Below, one piece after another: positions 46,795 through 55,098 of a stretch of DNA of 64,000 bases. The stretch is from assembly GCF_030068615.1 (NCBI RefSeq), contig NZ_JASJOC010000003.1, forward strand, positions 248,001 through 312,000, written 5' to 3'. Position 1 is the stretch's first letter; each line of letters begins with the position of its first letter. Both the position numbers and the translations under genes were made by a program. This DNA comes from Halostagnicola sp. A-GB9-2 (GTDB taxonomy: Archaea > Halobacteriota > Halobacteria > Halobacteriales > Natrialbaceae). The notes beneath the pieces were generated by a model, which was not told where the DNA came from, searched no databases, and saw only the letters and a list, made by a program, of their open reading frames with translations.

Positions 46795-49314
46795 CTATCT
46801 CGCCCGCCGGTTTCGGGCCGTCGCAGTTCCGAGTATCGCAAGCACCGCTATCACCGCCGTTGCGATCCCGAACCCTGGCGTCGGGAGCAGGTCGTCGGAA
46901 AGTTCGACGGTCACCGTTTCGGTCGACTGACTCTCGACGGGATCGCTCTCGGCGGTTCCCGACCCGGCCTCGGGATCCGTCGCCTCGAGGGTGTACCGGT
47001 CACCCGTTCCGGGAACCGTAACCTCGAGCATCCCGTTCTCGTCGGTCCGGTTCGCCGGTTCGAACGAGTCGCCCGACTCGACCGAAATAGAAAGCGTCGC
47101 ACCGTCGACCGGTTCGCCGTCGCCCGTTTCTGCGGTAATCTCGAGGATTGCATCTCCTTCGAGCGCGTACGACTCGTTGATTCGATCGCCCGCCGACTCG
47201 AGGCTGACGACGCTGTCCTCGTTCGCGTATCCGTCGGCGTCAACGCGCAGTTCGTACTCGGCGAGGCTCGGCACGTTCACGGCGGTGTAGGTCCCGTTTT
47301 CCACGTGACTCGCGGCGTACGTTCCACGGTCTCCGACGAGTTCGACGGTTCCCCCGCCGATTCCGGTATCGAAGTGATCGTCCGTGAGTTCGATTTCGGC
47401 GTCACCGTCGCCGCTCAGTGCAGAATCGATCGTCGTCGTCTCGTCGGCGGGAACGTCGCTCGTCTCGCTGACGCCGTCGTAGCCGTCCGCCTCGAGGGAA
47501 ACGGTGTACTTCTGCTCGCCCGGGAGCCCGGTGTACGCGAAGGCTCCATCTGTTCCCGTCTCAGTTTCGAACTCCGTGTCGTCCTCGGCGCTGAGGAGGA
47601 CCGTCGCGTTCGGGACCGCTTCGTTCGTTTCTCGATCAGTGACCGTTCCGTCGACGGTGGCGTGGGTTCCCACTTCGTCGATGGCGGCGTACACGTCGAC
47701 AATGCCGTTCCCGTACCGCGTGTCGCTCTCCTTGAGGCAGTCGCCCGTGTTTTCGTCCCCGCCGCTCGGCGATCCGTCCCGGTCGCTCGACGACTTATCC
47801 TCGAGCGGACACGCATCGTCGGGTTTCCAGGCCGTCTCTCGGAGCGCATCCGTGATTTCAGCCGCCTCAAGTTCCGCCGCCGTCGCCGACTGAACGAGTG
47901 CGACCGCGCCGGCGACGTGTGGCGTCGCGATGCTGGTCCCGCTTGCCGTTCGGTACTCGCCGTCGGGAATCGTACTCTCCACGCCGACGCCCGGCGCGAC
48001 GATGTCTGGCGTGGTGTATGTTTCGGGCCAGTGCTTCGGCGCGTCCGACCCCCACGCCTCGCCGGTGTCGATTTCCTCCCCACTCGAGAACGACGCCACG
48101 CCCGCAGATTCGTTCGCGGCTCCGACGCTTAGCGCGTCGTAGACGTTCCCCGGGGTGAGCGAGGAATCGGCCCCCTGATTGCCGCTCGCGCCGACGACGA
48201 CTGTTCCGGCGTCGTTCGCGGTTTCGACCGCGCTGATGAACGAGCCACTGTAGCGATACCAGCCGAGGCTGATGCTGACCGCGTCCGCATCGTTCTCGAC
48301 GGCCCACTCGATCCCCGAGAGAACCGCAGATTCGGACGTTGTACACGTGCCGCCATCGCAGTCGGAAACGACGGCACCGTGCATGAGATTCGCCTCCGGT
48401 GCGACGCCGATCGGCGTCCCGCTCTCGTTGGCGCCCGTCGCGACGCCCGAGACGAGGGTCCCGTGCTCGTCGTAGACGGTCGGTTCGTCCGACGGATCGG
48501 TCGTGAAATCCTTCCACGCCTCGAGGTCGATGTCTGGATGGTCGTCGTCGACGCCCGAATCGAGGACAGCGACCGTGGACCCCTCGCCTTTCGTGTGGAA
48601 CCCGTCCCAGACGTCTGTCACGTTAGTTTGCTCGAGGTTGTACGGTGCCGAATCGCCGCCTGACGAAACGAGAGCGGCTTCGTCGGTCTGTGACTGCTTG
48701 TCCGTTGACGCCTGAACGGGTATCTCGTCCTCGGCGCGGATCTCTGCGACGCCGTCTATTTCGGCGATCTCACGAGTCACGTCCGCTATTTCCGCCCGAT
48801 CGGAATCAACCGTCATCGTCGCCGCGTTCGCGATCCAGAACCCCTTTTTGAAGTCGACGCCGTCAGTCGTGTTCGCGTACGCTTCGAGCGGCTCCTGGGC
48901 CGTCTCGGCGTCGCCCCGTTGACTCGATATCGAGTCTTCGTCCAGTCGATTCGTCTCTCCGGAAGAATCATCGAATCCAACGAGAACGGACTGGTTGCCG
49001 GATGCGTTCTCGAGGTTCGGATCGATCACCGGCGGACTCGAATTTACCGGTGATTGATCGACATCCGCCGCTAATTGGCCTTCGTTCACCACTAATTGAC
49101 TCGACTCGAGTGGCGTCTGGCTCGAACCGTCTTCCGAGAAAGTCGTGTTGAATTGGTGTGTATCGGCCCCTGTTCCCCCGACATAGCCCGCCGCGCCCCC
49201 TCCTGCAACGGCCGCCGGACCGGTCGCGAGCGCGAGCGATATCACAAGAAGTACGGCCACAGCGCTTGAGCGGGCACCACGCTCTCGACCCCCACCGTTC
49301 GATGAACGCGACAT
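46795..49314 (-). CDS. subtilisin-like surface protease with PGF-CTERM anchor
   Basis: 839 residues. A signal peptide (about 16-37), then a long propeptide with ITREIAEIDGVAEIRAE-like I9 features (VTREIAEIDGVAEIRAE). The S8 triad is Asp252 in VAVLDSGVDDDHPD, His284 in YDEHGTLVSGVATG and Ser461 in GTSIATPHVAGAVAL; the oxyanion Asn is in GASGNQGADS. After residue 550 come carboxypeptidase-regulatory-like beta domains (ATVDGTVTDRETNEAVPNATVLL). The end TPGFGIATAVIAVLAILG plus arginines is a PGF-CTERM signal, cut and lipid-linked by archaeosortase A. It should digest proteins at the cell surface. Confidence 0.93.
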   Translation of the reverse strand: MSRSSNGGGRERGARSSAVAVLLVISLALATGPAAVAGGGAAGYVGGTGADTHQFNTTFSEDGSSQTPLESSQLVVNEGQLAADVDQSPVNSSPPVIDPNLENASGNQSVLVGFDDSSGETNRLDEDSISSQRGDAETAQEPLEAYANTTDGVDFKKGFWIANAATMTVDSDRAEIADVTREIAEIDGVAEIRAEDEIPVQASTDKQSQTDEAALVSSGGDSAPYNLEQTNVTDVWDGFHTKGEGSTVAVLDSGVDDDHPDIDLEAWKDFTTDPSDEPTVYDEHGTLVSGVATGANESGTPIGVAPEANLMHGAVVSDCDGGTCTTSESAVLSGIEWAVENDADAVSISLGWYRYSGSFISAVETANDAGTVVVGASGNQGADSSLTPGNVYDALSVGAANESAGVASFSSGEEIDTGEAWGSDAPKHWPETYTTPDIVAPGVGVESTIPDGEYRTASGTSIATPHVAGAVALVQSATAAELEAAEITDALRETAWKPDDACPLEDKSSSDRDGSPSGGDENTGDCLKESDTRYGNGIVDVYAAIDEVGTHATVDGTVTDRETNEAVPNATVLLSAEDDTEFETETGTDGAFAYTGLPGEQKYTVSLEADGYDGVSETSDVPADETTTIDSALSGDGDAEIELTDDHFDTGIGGGTVELVGDRGTYAASHVENGTYTAVNVPSLAEYELRVDADGYANEDSVVSLESAGDRINESYALEGDAILEITAETGDGEPVDGATLSISVESGDSFEPANRTDENGMLEVTVPGTGDRYTLEATDPEAGSGTAESDPVESQSTETVTVELSDDLLPTPGFGIATAVIAVLAILGTATARNRRAR

Positions 49315-49398
49315 TATCCGAACGGAGAAAGTCCGGTTGCTTAAGACGTACGGCTACGTTCTATCGCACCGACAGAACGCCGAGACGGTGATCGAGCG

Positions 49399-50883
49399 TT
49401 ACTCGGAGCGCTGGAAACCCGACGGCGGATCGGTCGCGACGCAGTCAGAACGCGCCGCGAGTTCGGAACAGGCCTCCCGCAGGAGACCATCGAGGATTTC
49501 AGGCGTCGTGGGATGATAGGCGCGGCTCGGAATCTCGCGAACGTCCAACGCCATCTCCACGGCCAGTTGCATCGTCTTGGCCATCACGTCCGCGTGAAGG
49601 TGCAATCCCTGATACCCCAACACGGAGCCGTCTTCGGCGTTGACCACGAGCGTCGCCCGTCCTTCCGGGTGATTCTTCGACTTGAACACGCCTTCGGAGG
49701 ATGCCTCGCTCGAGACGACGACTGTCTTCATCTCGCTCGCACTCGCCGTCGCCGGCGTGTGCCCGATCCGGGCGAACGGATAGACGCCGAGTCCCGAGAA
49801 GATGACGTGATGGGGGACGTTCGTGTAGGGCTCGAGTTCCTCCCCTCGAGCGTGCCGGAGGACGTTCTCGCCGGCGGCAAACCCCTGTTCTTTGGCGACG
49901 TGGAGAATCGGTTCCCTGCCGTTGACGTCGCCGACCACGAAGACCCGCTCGTCGTCGCGGGCTTGCATGGTCGAATCGACCCAGCCCTCGTCGACCTCGA
50001 GTGCCGTCTTCTCGAGTCCCAGCCCATCCACGTTGGGCCGTCGTCCGGTAAAGAGGTAGAGCTCCTCGGCCTCGAGAATCTCTTCGGTTCCGTCCCGTTC
50101 GACGATCATGCGGACATCATTGGTTTCGTCTCCGGCAGATTCAATTCGCTTCTCGTCGGTCTGTGTTAGGATCTCCGCGTCGAACTGCTCCCGGTAGAGC
50201 TCCAGAATCGTCTCGCCGTACTCGGGCTCCATCTCGTCCAGCGGCCGCTCGTCGTGTTCGATGACAGTGAGATCGACGCCGCTGACTTCCGAGAGGTACG
50301 GCACCAGCTCGAGGCCGATGTAGCCAAAGCCCATCACGATGGCGCTGTCGGGAAACTCGGCCGCCTCGAGCACGTCTGCACTCGTCGAAAACGAAACGTC
50401 CTCGATGCCAGGCAGATCGGGGACGTTGACCACTGAGCCCGTCGCGATCACCACGTAGTCGGGCTCGAGCGTTCGATCACCGACCTCGAGTACGCGCTCC
50501 TCGACGAACTCGGCGGTGTCGTGAATAAATTCGACGTTGTCGCGCTCGGCCAACTCGTGGACGTGATCCCGACGATGCTGTGCGAATCCGTGGATGTGCT
50601 CGTCTTTCTGGTCGATTACGCGCTCGGGAACGACCTCGGGAGTCCCCTCGAGTCGGTCGTCGTGTCTGACCTGATACCGGTGCTGTGCGGCCGAAAGGAC
50701 ATCCTTCGAGGGCATACACCCCTTCAGAATGCAGAGCCCCCCGCCCGGCTCCCCGTCGTCGATTAGCGTTAGCTCGAGATCGGAGATCGAACACTCAGCG
50801 TCCTCGCCGGCGCGTTCGACCAGTTCGTCGGCGACGGCGACCCCCGCGCTCCCGTACGCACCGACGATCGCGACGTGTACCAT
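49399..50883 (-). CDS. dihydrolipoyl dehydrogenase-like disulfide oxidoreductase
   Basis: 494 residues, class I pyridine nucleotide-disulfide oxidoreductase. The redox pair is in GGGLCILKGCMPSKDVL (Cys-x4-Cys). YVVIATGSVVNVPDLPG, the NAD-binding VMGFGYIGLELVPYLSEV, LFTGRRPNVDGLGLE, ERVFVVGDVNGREPILHVA and the C-terminal dimer end RAYHPTTPEIL with His and Glu of the active site are all present. The FAD-binding start is VAIVGAYGSAGVAVA, a departure from GxGxxG, and an acidic stretch separates it from the disulfide. No lipoyl-complex genes are adjacent, so the real partner may be another disulfide or a metal ion. Confidence 0.85.
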   Translation of the reverse strand: MVHVAIVGAYGSAGVAVADELVERAGEDAECSISDLELTLIDDGEPGGGLCILKGCMPSKDVLSAAQHRYQVRHDDRLEGTPEVVPERVIDQKDEHIHGFAQHRRDHVHELAERDNVEFIHDTAEFVEERVLEVGDRTLEPDYVVIATGSVVNVPDLPGIEDVSFSTSADVLEAAEFPDSAIVMGFGYIGLELVPYLSEVSGVDLTVIEHDERPLDEMEPEYGETILELYREQFDAEILTQTDEKRIESAGDETNDVRMIVERDGTEEILEAEELYLFTGRRPNVDGLGLEKTALEVDEGWVDSTMQARDDERVFVVGDVNGREPILHVAKEQGFAAGENVLRHARGEELEPYTNVPHHVIFSGLGVYPFARIGHTPATASASEMKTVVVSSEASSEGVFKSKNHPEGRATLVVNAEDGSVLGYQGLHLHADVMAKTMQLAVEMALDVREIPSRAYHPTTPEILDGLLREACSELAARSDCVATDPPSGFQRSE

Positions 50884-51075
50884 ACCTCGTCTTTCGGGGC
50901 GATACAAAAAGTCGTTCCGCGCCCATTGCGAAACGTAGCTGGTGCCTCCCCCAGTCTTTCCAATTTACTGAGAAAGAACCAGTAGAAAGCCCTCAACGGT
51001 CTCGTGGTCGCGATCGCGGTTCTCACTCGCTTCGCTCGCTCCGAACTGCGTCCGCTTCGCCCTTTCAGTCTGCCT

Positions 51076-51116
51076 GAAGACGTTCCTGCTCGCTTCGCTG
51101 CGCGGGCTGCGACTTC
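51076..51116. repeat. dispersed repeat, copy 2
   Basis: Begins GAAGACGTTC and ends GCTGCGACTTC with a CTCGCTTCGCTGCGC centre, like the repeat at 34880-34929, about 16 kb away. Confidence 0.5.
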
Positions 51117-51180
51117 CGAGCCCACACTCGCTTTGCTCGCATGGACGCCAGGAACAGCTTTCAGCCTGCCCTTCCCCGGG

Positions 51181-51213
51181 AAACACGGCTCTCGAAATAC
51201 TCGAGCCGTGTTT
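51181..51213. repeat. perfect 11-bp inverted repeat (hairpin)
   Basis: AAACACGGCTC at 51181-51191 and GAGCCGTGTTT at 51203-51213 with an 11-base loop. It could be a terminator, an RNA hairpin or the end of a mobile element; the position does not decide which. Confidence 0.75.
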
Positions 51214-51467
51214 CTGGCCGAATGCCGCACGCTTGTGGCGTTCACGCAGCTTGTAGCGTGGACGCGAACGCTGTGAGGATACGTCGGCGAGACTATGCCC
51301 GACGGGGAACGAAATGACTTGGAAGCGGTGGGGAAATGGGTGAGAGAAAAGAGGAGAGGCATTCCTGTGTCGTGGCCACAGCAGAACTACGAAGCCGAAA
51401 GCACTGGCAAATATCCATATACAGTCGTACTACCCGATAGAAGTCCCGTTTCTACTCACCGTCCCGA

Positions 51468-52637
51468 TTAGAGACCGACTCGAGCGGCGGCGGCCGAGAG
51501 CAGTGCCGCGATCGAGACACCGACGCCGAAGCCGGGCACGCTGTCGCCGAGTGCACCATCGTCGTCGCCGCTCGCGTTCTGGACCGCCACGTCTCGCTCC
51601 GAGAAGTGGTTGATGCCGATCAGGACGTCAGCCGCCGCGTCGGCTTCGCTCGACTGGGTGACCATGTACGCGGATTCGTCCCCGCCGATGGCACCCTCGA
51701 GTTCGCTGTAGGAGGACGCTTCGGCCGCGACCTCGCCGTCGACAGTCACCTCGAGATCGTCGGCCGATTCGGCACCCGCGAGCGCCGCCTCGGAGACCGT
51801 CGTAATGATGACCGTTCCCTCGCTCTCTGCGCGTTCGGCGGTCATCTCGAGTCGGTCTTCGCTCTCGGCCTGCGTTTCGACGGCGATATCCTGACCGTAC
51901 GTGGCCACGTCGGCGACCCGTTCGCCGTCCTGCTCGTCGGCGTAGACTTCGGCGGTCGCCGTACCGTCGGCGATCAGCCGTTCTTGCTCTTGGGCCGCAT
52001 CGTCGCGTTCGCCGTCGTCGTACGAGCGGTAGACGAGCGTCGAGTCGCTCTCAAGTTCGGCGGTCACGTCGCCATTGTCGTTGACGTCGACCTCGCCGTT
52101 ACCGGCGACCATGAACGCACCGCTTCGGTTGTCGCTCTCGACGACGACGACGTCACCGTCGCTTTCTGCGGTCGCGTTGCTCTCTCCGGAGAGCGTCGCT
52201 TCGACGTACTGTGACTCCCCGCCGGCGTTGACGGTGAGGATCCCGCGGTCGCTATCGTGGACGCTCATGGAGGCGGATCCCTCGGTTCCGATCTCGGCTC
52301 GCGTCTCGGTCTGTGCGCCTAACTCGAGTCCGAGCCCGGAGATGTTCGTCACGGCCGAGAGTCCCGTACTCCCGCCGATTCCCGCTTCACTGTCGTGGTC
52401 GCTCTGGGACTCAACGGAGACGTTCTCGAACACCTCTTCGCCGCCAACGCTGTAACCGGTCACGGCGTTACTCGAGGTTTCGAATTCGACGTGCGTCCCT
52501 ACGTACGCCTCGCCGTCCGCGTCGGCCGACTGGGTCGATTCCTGTGCACCTGCACCCGCAGCCCCACCGACGGCGGCGACTGAGAGCGTCGCGGTCGTCA
52601 GCAGTACGACGAGTGCGATTGCCGTTATTCTGGACAT
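51468..52637 (-). CDS. secreted surface protein with PGF-CTERM anchor
   Basis: 389 residues. Signal peptide MSRITAIALVVLLTTATL to about residue 30 (GAGAQE). The mature part is beta-rich and acidic with many short strands (AYVGTHVEFETSSNAVTGYS; GILTVNAGGESQYVEATL), possibly a stacked sheet. The C-terminus SVPGFGVGVSIAALLSAAAAR is a PGF-CTERM signal for archaeosortase A. I recognise no enzyme domain; a role in the cell surface or in interactions is likely. ATG 52637 puts the signal peptide at the very start; the frame upstream is not plausible. Confidence 0.8.
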   Translation of the reverse strand: MSRITAIALVVLLTTATLSVAAVGGAAGAGAQESTQSADADGEAYVGTHVEFETSSNAVTGYSVGGEEVFENVSVESQSDHDSEAGIGGSTGLSAVTNISGLGLELGAQTETRAEIGTEGSASMSVHDSDRGILTVNAGGESQYVEATLSGESNATAESDGDVVVVESDNRSGAFMVAGNGEVDVNDNGDVTAELESDSTLVYRSYDDGERDDAAQEQERLIADGTATAEVYADEQDGERVADVATYGQDIAVETQAESEDRLEMTAERAESEGTVIITTVSEAALAGAESADDLEVTVDGEVAAEASSYSELEGAIGGDESAYMVTQSSEADAAADVLIGINHFSERDVAVQNASGDDDGALGDSVPGFGVGVSIAALLSAAAARVGL

Positions 52638-52779
52638 GACAGTCCTGACTTCCGACGGTACCCTAAAGCAGTTTCTGGCAAAACCGTCCAATAGTGTTCG
52701 GCATTCACTCGCACAACCCTGCGGCGGCGGTGTCTCCTCCGGCACACCGCACCAAGTCGGAAAACGCGCTTCGAGGTGG

Positions 52780-53733
52780 TTAGCGCGAAATGTCCGACGT
52801 CTGCTCACCGATAACCGATTCGACCTCCGCTTTCGTTACGACCGCGATATCTCCCGGAATCGTTCGCTTGAGCGCCGCCGTCGCCGCGCCGTACTCGAGC
52901 GCGCTCGAAACGTCGTCGCCGTCGATTCGGCGAGCGAGGAACGCGCCGGTGAAGGCGTCGCCGGTCCCGATCGGATCGACGGTGTCGGTCTCGTAGGCGT
53001 CGTGATCGTGGAACTCGCCCTCGTGCCAGGCGAGTGCACCCTCCGCACCGCGGGTGACGACAACGGTCTCGAAGTCGTATTCGCTTCCGAGGGTCTCCGC
53101 TAACTCCCGAGCGTCGCCCTCGAGATCGAGGACGTTACGCGCGTCTCGTCCGGCGACAACGAGCACGTCGATATTCTCGAAAAGGGTTTTCAGGGTCTCT
53201 CTGGCCTCGGACGGACTCCAGAGCTTGTGCCGATAGTTAAGATCGAACGCCGTCGTCGTCCCGTTTTGGCTCGCGATCTCGAGCAACGTCGCAGTCGTCT
53301 CCTCGAGCGTCGCAGAGAGCGCGGGCGTAATTCCCGAGGTGAAAAAGACCTCGGCGTTTCGGATCACCTCGAGGTCGAACTCCTCGGCCTCGGCGGTCGT
53401 CACCGCCGCGTTCTCGCGATCGTAGATGACGTTCGTTCCGCGGGGTTTGCCCGCCTGCTCGAGGTAGTAGGTGCCCTGTCGCCCCTCTGTGGTCCAGACC
53501 GGATCGGCGTCGATACCGTACTGATCGAGTTCGGCGGCGACGCGCCGGCCGAGCGGCGATTCGGGGAGTTTCGAGAGCCAGGTCGCCGACGCGCCCAGAC
53601 GCTGGGCCGCGATCGCGACGTTGCTCTCGGCACCGGCGGCGCGAACCTCGAACTCACCCGCCGTTTCGATCCGTTCGCTTCCCGACGGCGAGAGTCGAAG
53701 CATGGTCTCGCCGAACGTCACGAGTTCGCTCAC
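52780..53733 (-). CDS. kdgK: 2-keto-3-deoxygluconate kinase (PfkB family)
   Basis: 317 residues. It phosphorylates 2-keto-3-deoxygluconate (and perhaps the galactonate form) in the semi-phosphorylated Entner-Doudoroff pathway of haloarchaea. Motifs: MSELVTFGETMLRLSPSG, the Gly-rich AAGAESNVAIAAQRLGA (PfkB motif 1), TTTAFDLNYRHKLW, and DTVDPIGTGDAFTGAFL with the catalytic Asp and anion hole (motif 2). It lies 120 bases downstream of rtcA on the same strand. Confidence 0.92.
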   Translation of the reverse strand: MSELVTFGETMLRLSPSGSERIETAGEFEVRAAGAESNVAIAAQRLGASATWLSKLPESPLGRRVAAELDQYGIDADPVWTTEGRQGTYYLEQAGKPRGTNVIYDRENAAVTTAEAEEFDLEVIRNAEVFFTSGITPALSATLEETTATLLEIASQNGTTTAFDLNYRHKLWSPSEARETLKTLFENIDVLVVAGRDARNVLDLEGDARELAETLGSEYDFETVVVTRGAEGALAWHEGEFHDHDAYETDTVDPIGTGDAFTGAFLARRIDGDDVSSALEYGAATAALKRTIPGDIAVVTKAEVESVIGEQTSDISR

Positions 53734-53853
53734 GGGTCCGGTCCTCCCAGCGGTCGTTCCGTCCGCCGTAATTCGCTCATGTCTGGCAAAACGAAGGGGT
53801 GTGATAAAAGGTATACTGATCTCTCGAAGGGGTTCGGCGGGACTGTCCTCCGC

Positions 53854-54966
53854 CTACGCTCGACCCACGAGAACGGCGTCGTCCGCAGGCTCGCGACCGA
53901 AATCGAAGCCGAACTCCTCGAGCAGTTCCAGGCTGGCCTCGACGTGTTCGGTCACGGTCGGTATCCGAACCCGTCCACCGGCGAGGGCGAGAAAGACGAG
54001 CAACTGATCGCCCAGGTGTCGGTCGACCGCGGCGCTCGATTCGAGGAAGCGATTCGCGGCGTCGGCCGCGTCTTCGCCGACTCGCTCGGCCGGCTTCCCG
54101 CGCTCCCCGAGGGCGCTGAAGCCCGCCAATCCACCGGCGTGTTCCAGCCGGAGTACGATAGCGGAGCCGGGAGAATCGCTCGCGGCGGTCGTCTCTCGCC
54201 GGGTCCGAACCTCGAGTTCTTCGTGCTGGCCCACTTCGCCCGCGTCGCCGGACCGGTTCGACGCCAGGGACTCGTTCGTCCCCGACAGGCGCTCGAGCGC
54301 TCCCGAAACCTGCCGCGAAGCGACGTCACTGTCTGAAAGCGATGCTGACTCCGTCGAGTAACACCGAACGCCGTCGACGCTCCCGCGCATCTCGAGGTCG
54401 ATCGGCTCGAGGCTCGAGGGAGCCACGTGGAGCGTCGCCTTCCCGCCGCCGTCTGGATAGAACCCGCGCCGATCCACGTCGACGCACGCCTCGAGTCCGA
54501 AGTTTCGGAGCGTCGGGAATTTGACCTCCCTCGAGTACTCGATCGCCGGCGACCACGCGACGTCAGTTCCCCCGGTGACGGTAATCGAGAGGGGCCCTTC
54601 GAGGGCGGTCGCCAGCGGCAAAACGGCGTCGAAAAGGAGCGTGATGCTCCCCGCAGTGTCGATGTCGACTGCGTAGCTTCCGCCGGAAATCCCGTTTTGG
54701 TTGGACACCCGACAATCGCTGTTCGGTTCGAACCCGTCGTTCGGTTCGAACGTCACCGTCCGCGAGCCGACGTCAGCACCGGAAACGTCGGCGTCGCAGA
54801 TCGCTTCCATGGTCTCGAGGACGGCGAGGTGTTGCGGTCGAAGGCCGGGCGTCGACCGGTCCCCTCGGACGTTCTCGATCCGGATCGGTTCGCTTTCGAG
54901 GGCCGAGAGCGACAGCGCCGTTCGGAGGAACTGACCGCCGGCGTCCGCGCCGTCGAGTTCGCGCAT
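53854..54966 (-). CDS. rtcA: RNA 3'-terminal phosphate cyclase
   Basis: 370 residues, longer than usual (about 340). RtcA adenylylates and cyclises RNA 3'-phosphates. Motifs: GGQFLRTALSLSAL, RSTPGLRPQHLAVLE, DIDTAGSITLLFDAVLPLA, RNFGLEACVDVDRRGFYPDGGGKA, and the catalytic histidine (His317) in DRHLGDQLLVFLALAGG. An insertion of about 30 residues (around 225-255, SGTNESLASNRSGDAGEVG) explains the length. No rtcB or archease is adjacent. Divergent from the MFS gene. Confidence 0.94.
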   Translation of the reverse strand: MRELDGADAGGQFLRTALSLSALESEPIRIENVRGDRSTPGLRPQHLAVLETMEAICDADVSGADVGSRTVTFEPNDGFEPNSDCRVSNQNGISGGSYAVDIDTAGSITLLFDAVLPLATALEGPLSITVTGGTDVAWSPAIEYSREVKFPTLRNFGLEACVDVDRRGFYPDGGGKATLHVAPSSLEPIDLEMRGSVDGVRCYSTESASLSDSDVASRQVSGALERLSGTNESLASNRSGDAGEVGQHEELEVRTRRETTAASDSPGSAIVLRLEHAGGLAGFSALGERGKPAERVGEDAADAANRFLESSAAVDRHLGDQLLVFLALAGGRVRIPTVTEHVEASLELLEEFGFDFGREPADDAVLVGRA

Positions 54967-55098
54967 GGGTACTGCTGTGAGGGCGAGGGTAATCCATCTA
55001 CCGCAGTGGAGTCGGTACCGTCCGCTCGGTGAGAGACGGTGACGGGATCGAGTTCGCTTTCGAGAGATTTTCGGTGTTCGGAGGGAGAGTGCAACCGA

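Larger units (their letters stand above)
50884..51467. other. repeat-rich intergenic region
   Basis: 584 bases without a credible gene. The minus-strand frame 50769-51362 is Ser/Arg/Ala-rich and built from repeats. The region contains short palindromic runs such as ACTCGCTTCGCTCGCT (about 51027-51042), a copy of a dispersed repeat and a strong hairpin (listed separately). Part of it may be a non-autonomous or decayed mobile element. Confidence 0.5.

Noticed and set aside
51020-51140. CRISPR-like array from the CTCGCTTCGCTCG runs
   Set aside because: The repeats are short, irregularly spaced and diverged, with no constant spacers or cas genes nearby.
50769-51362. 197-codon minus-strand frame (Ser/Arg/Ala-rich)
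   Set aside because: It runs through palindromic repeats and into the oxidoreductase gene; repeated look-alikes are common misannotations in haloarchaea.
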